DNA of 23,194 bases from DATLYT01 sp035574455 (GTDB lineage: Bacteria > Bacteroidota > Ignavibacteria > UBA10030): NCBI GenBank assembly GCA_035574455.1, contig DATLYT010000055.1, positions 1 through 23,194 of the forward strand. Direction: 5' to 3'. Position numbers and translations under genes: made by a program. Below are positions 22,260 to 23,194 of this stretch, piece by piece; the first letter of the stretch is position 1, and each line of letters opens with the position of its first letter. The notes under the pieces are model-generated. The model did no database searches. It worked only from the letters and a program-made list of their open reading frames with translations, and was not told the DNA's origin.

Positions 22260-23194
22260 GTGACTCCCCGCGAACTCCATACTGCCCTTAAGAAAAAACA
22301 GTTCGCGCCGATCTATCTCATCTACGGCGAAGAAGACTTGCTCGTCGACGAGTGTGTGCAGGCGATTGTGGAACAAGCGGTCGATCCGTCGATGCGCGGC
22401 TTCAATCTTGACATCATGTACGGCAGCAAGGTGGATGCGCAGGACGTTGTGACGCACGCATCATCCTTTCCGATGATGGCTGAGCGTCGCGTGGTTGTTG
22501 TAAAGGAATCCGAAAAACTGGCAACAACCGATACTGCGCGCGAATTGCTTGCCGCCTATATCAAGAAACCGCTGGAATCCACATTGCTCGTCTTCGTTGC
22601 CGAGAAACCGGACTTCCGTAAAAAGCCGTTCTCCGACCTCAAGAAATCGGCCGAGCTTATCGAATGCAAGCCGCTCTGGGACAACGAAGTGCCCGGATGG
22701 ATTTCCGAGCGCATTGCCAAACTCGGCAAACAGGCAAGTCCCGAAGCCTGTCGGTTGTTACAGGCGTACGTTGGAAACTCACTCCGCAATCTCCAGAGTG
22801 AAATCGACAAGCTCTTCGTCTTCGTGGGCGAAAAGAAGCAGATCGAGCCGGAGGATGTAGCGGGTGTTGTGGGAGAGACTAAGGGCTACACCATTTTCGA
22901 GTTGCAGAATGCTATCGGCAGTCGCAACATCAGCCTGGCGATTCAGATTGTGGAGCGAATGCTGGAGCATGGTGAGAGTCCGCAGTTCATGATCGTGATG
23001 CTGACGCGCTTCTTTACCATCCTTTACAAGCTTATCGAACTTCGACAGCGGCGAAGCTCCGAACGAGAGATTGCTGCAGCAGTCGGATTGAGTCCCTATT
23101 TTGTCAAACAGTATGTGGAGTTTTCTGAGAACTTCAGTAAAGAGCAGATCGAACAGAGCTTTCGTGCGCTGTTGGATGCGGACCTGACGTTAAA
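22260..23194 (+). CDS. holA: DNA polymerase III delta subunit (3' end outside window)
   Basis: Clamp-loader delta subunit, which opens the beta clamp. The frame starts at GTG 22260, 3 nt after the small transporter subunit, and stays open to the window end (311 codons seen of a usual ~330-340). Family marks are FAPIYLIYGEEDLLVDE near the N-terminus (AAA+ fold without a Walker A), SSFPMMAERRVVVVKE, LVFVAEKPDFRKK, and GNSLRNLQSEIDKL, then GYTIFELQNAIG in the C-terminal domain. No Shine-Dalgarno is evident; translation may depend on the gene before. The C-terminus is cut off. Confidence 0.95.
   Translation, partial: MTPRELHTALKKKQFAPIYLIYGEEDLLVDECVQAIVEQAVDPSMRGFNLDIMYGSKVDAQDVVTHASSFPMMAERRVVVVKESEKLATTDTARELLAAYIKKPLESTLLVFVAEKPDFRKKPFSDLKKSAELIECKPLWDNEVPGWISERIAKLGKQASPEACRLLQAYVGNSLRNLQSEIDKLFVFVGEKKQIEPEDVAGVVGETKGYTIFELQNAIGSRNISLAIQIVERMLEHGESPQFMIVMLTRFFTILYKLIELRQRRSSEREIAAAVGLSPYFVKQYVEFSENFSKEQIEQSFRALLDADLTL

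Noticed and set aside
1..23194. Mobile elements, CRISPR arrays, toxin-antitoxin or defence islands
   Set aside because: No transposase, integrase, terminal repeats, regularly spaced repeats or defence genes were seen; the window is core housekeeping and envelope genes. The heptad tracts are tandem without spacers and are not CRISPR.

Overview
This 23.2 kb window comes from a Gram-negative bacterial chromosome of roughly balanced base composition. The outer-membrane signs are a LolA-type lipoprotein carrier, a predicted outer-membrane barrel, a small lipoprotein and a secreted peptidyl-prolyl isomerase. Shine-Dalgarno sequences (GGAGG type) are frequent, and two promoters look E. coli-like (TTGACT-17-TATTAT and TTGAAT-17-TATGAT). 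TTG or GTG starts are used by several genes, and the one tRNA does not encode its CCA end. The gene mix resembles the Chlorobi/Ignavibacteria side of the FCB group, but this is a guess from gene content, not a proven placement. I see no IS element, integrase, phage gene, CRISPR array or toxin-antitoxin pair, so this reads as core chromosome.

Layout. Positions 1-6180 (+): an ABC exporter ATPase (cut by the window edge) and a large membrane partner, a cytoplasmic TPR protein, a secreted TPR plus periplasmic-binding-protein fusion, and radC. Positions 6258-7479: a compact envelope module bounded by a good promoter and a good terminator, holding a small lipoprotein and a secreted LysM coiled-coil protein. 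Then phoH (+) converges on mazG (-) with abutting stop codons. Positions 9458-9718 are an RNA block: tRNA-Ala(CGC) and the SRP 4.5S-type RNA. From about 9719 all genes are on +: a 346-nt structured leader and an RNase E/G gene, then fsa/talC, gcvT, a comB-family gene, ftsK, lolA, a YbhN/AglD-like membrane protein, an outer-membrane barrel protein, uppP, a periplasmic cyclophilin, an NSS sodium symporter with its 38-residue small subunit, and the start of holA (cut by the window end).

How the genes fit together: much of the window serves the cell envelope (ABC exporter, LysM protein, lipoprotein, LolA, UppP, barrel, YbhN-like protein). A second theme is housekeeping of nucleic acids (RadC, PhoH, MazG, RNase E/G, FtsK, HolA, SRP RNA, tRNA). 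Tight spacing (1 nt fsa-gcvT, 7 nt gcvT-comB, 4-nt overlap ftsK-lolA, 3 nt small subunit-holA) indicates long co-transcribed runs.

I do not see a clear new multi-gene system. The most interesting signals are non-coding: degenerate heptanucleotide tandem repeats at 20481-20626, a structured leader upstream of the RNase E/G gene that could pair with its ribosome-binding region, and a terminator hairpin placed directly in front of the phoH Shine-Dalgarno. In the proteins, the small lipoprotein and the LysM protein share a coiled-coil/cysteine motif, and the 673-residue secreted protein has an LpoA-like architecture.
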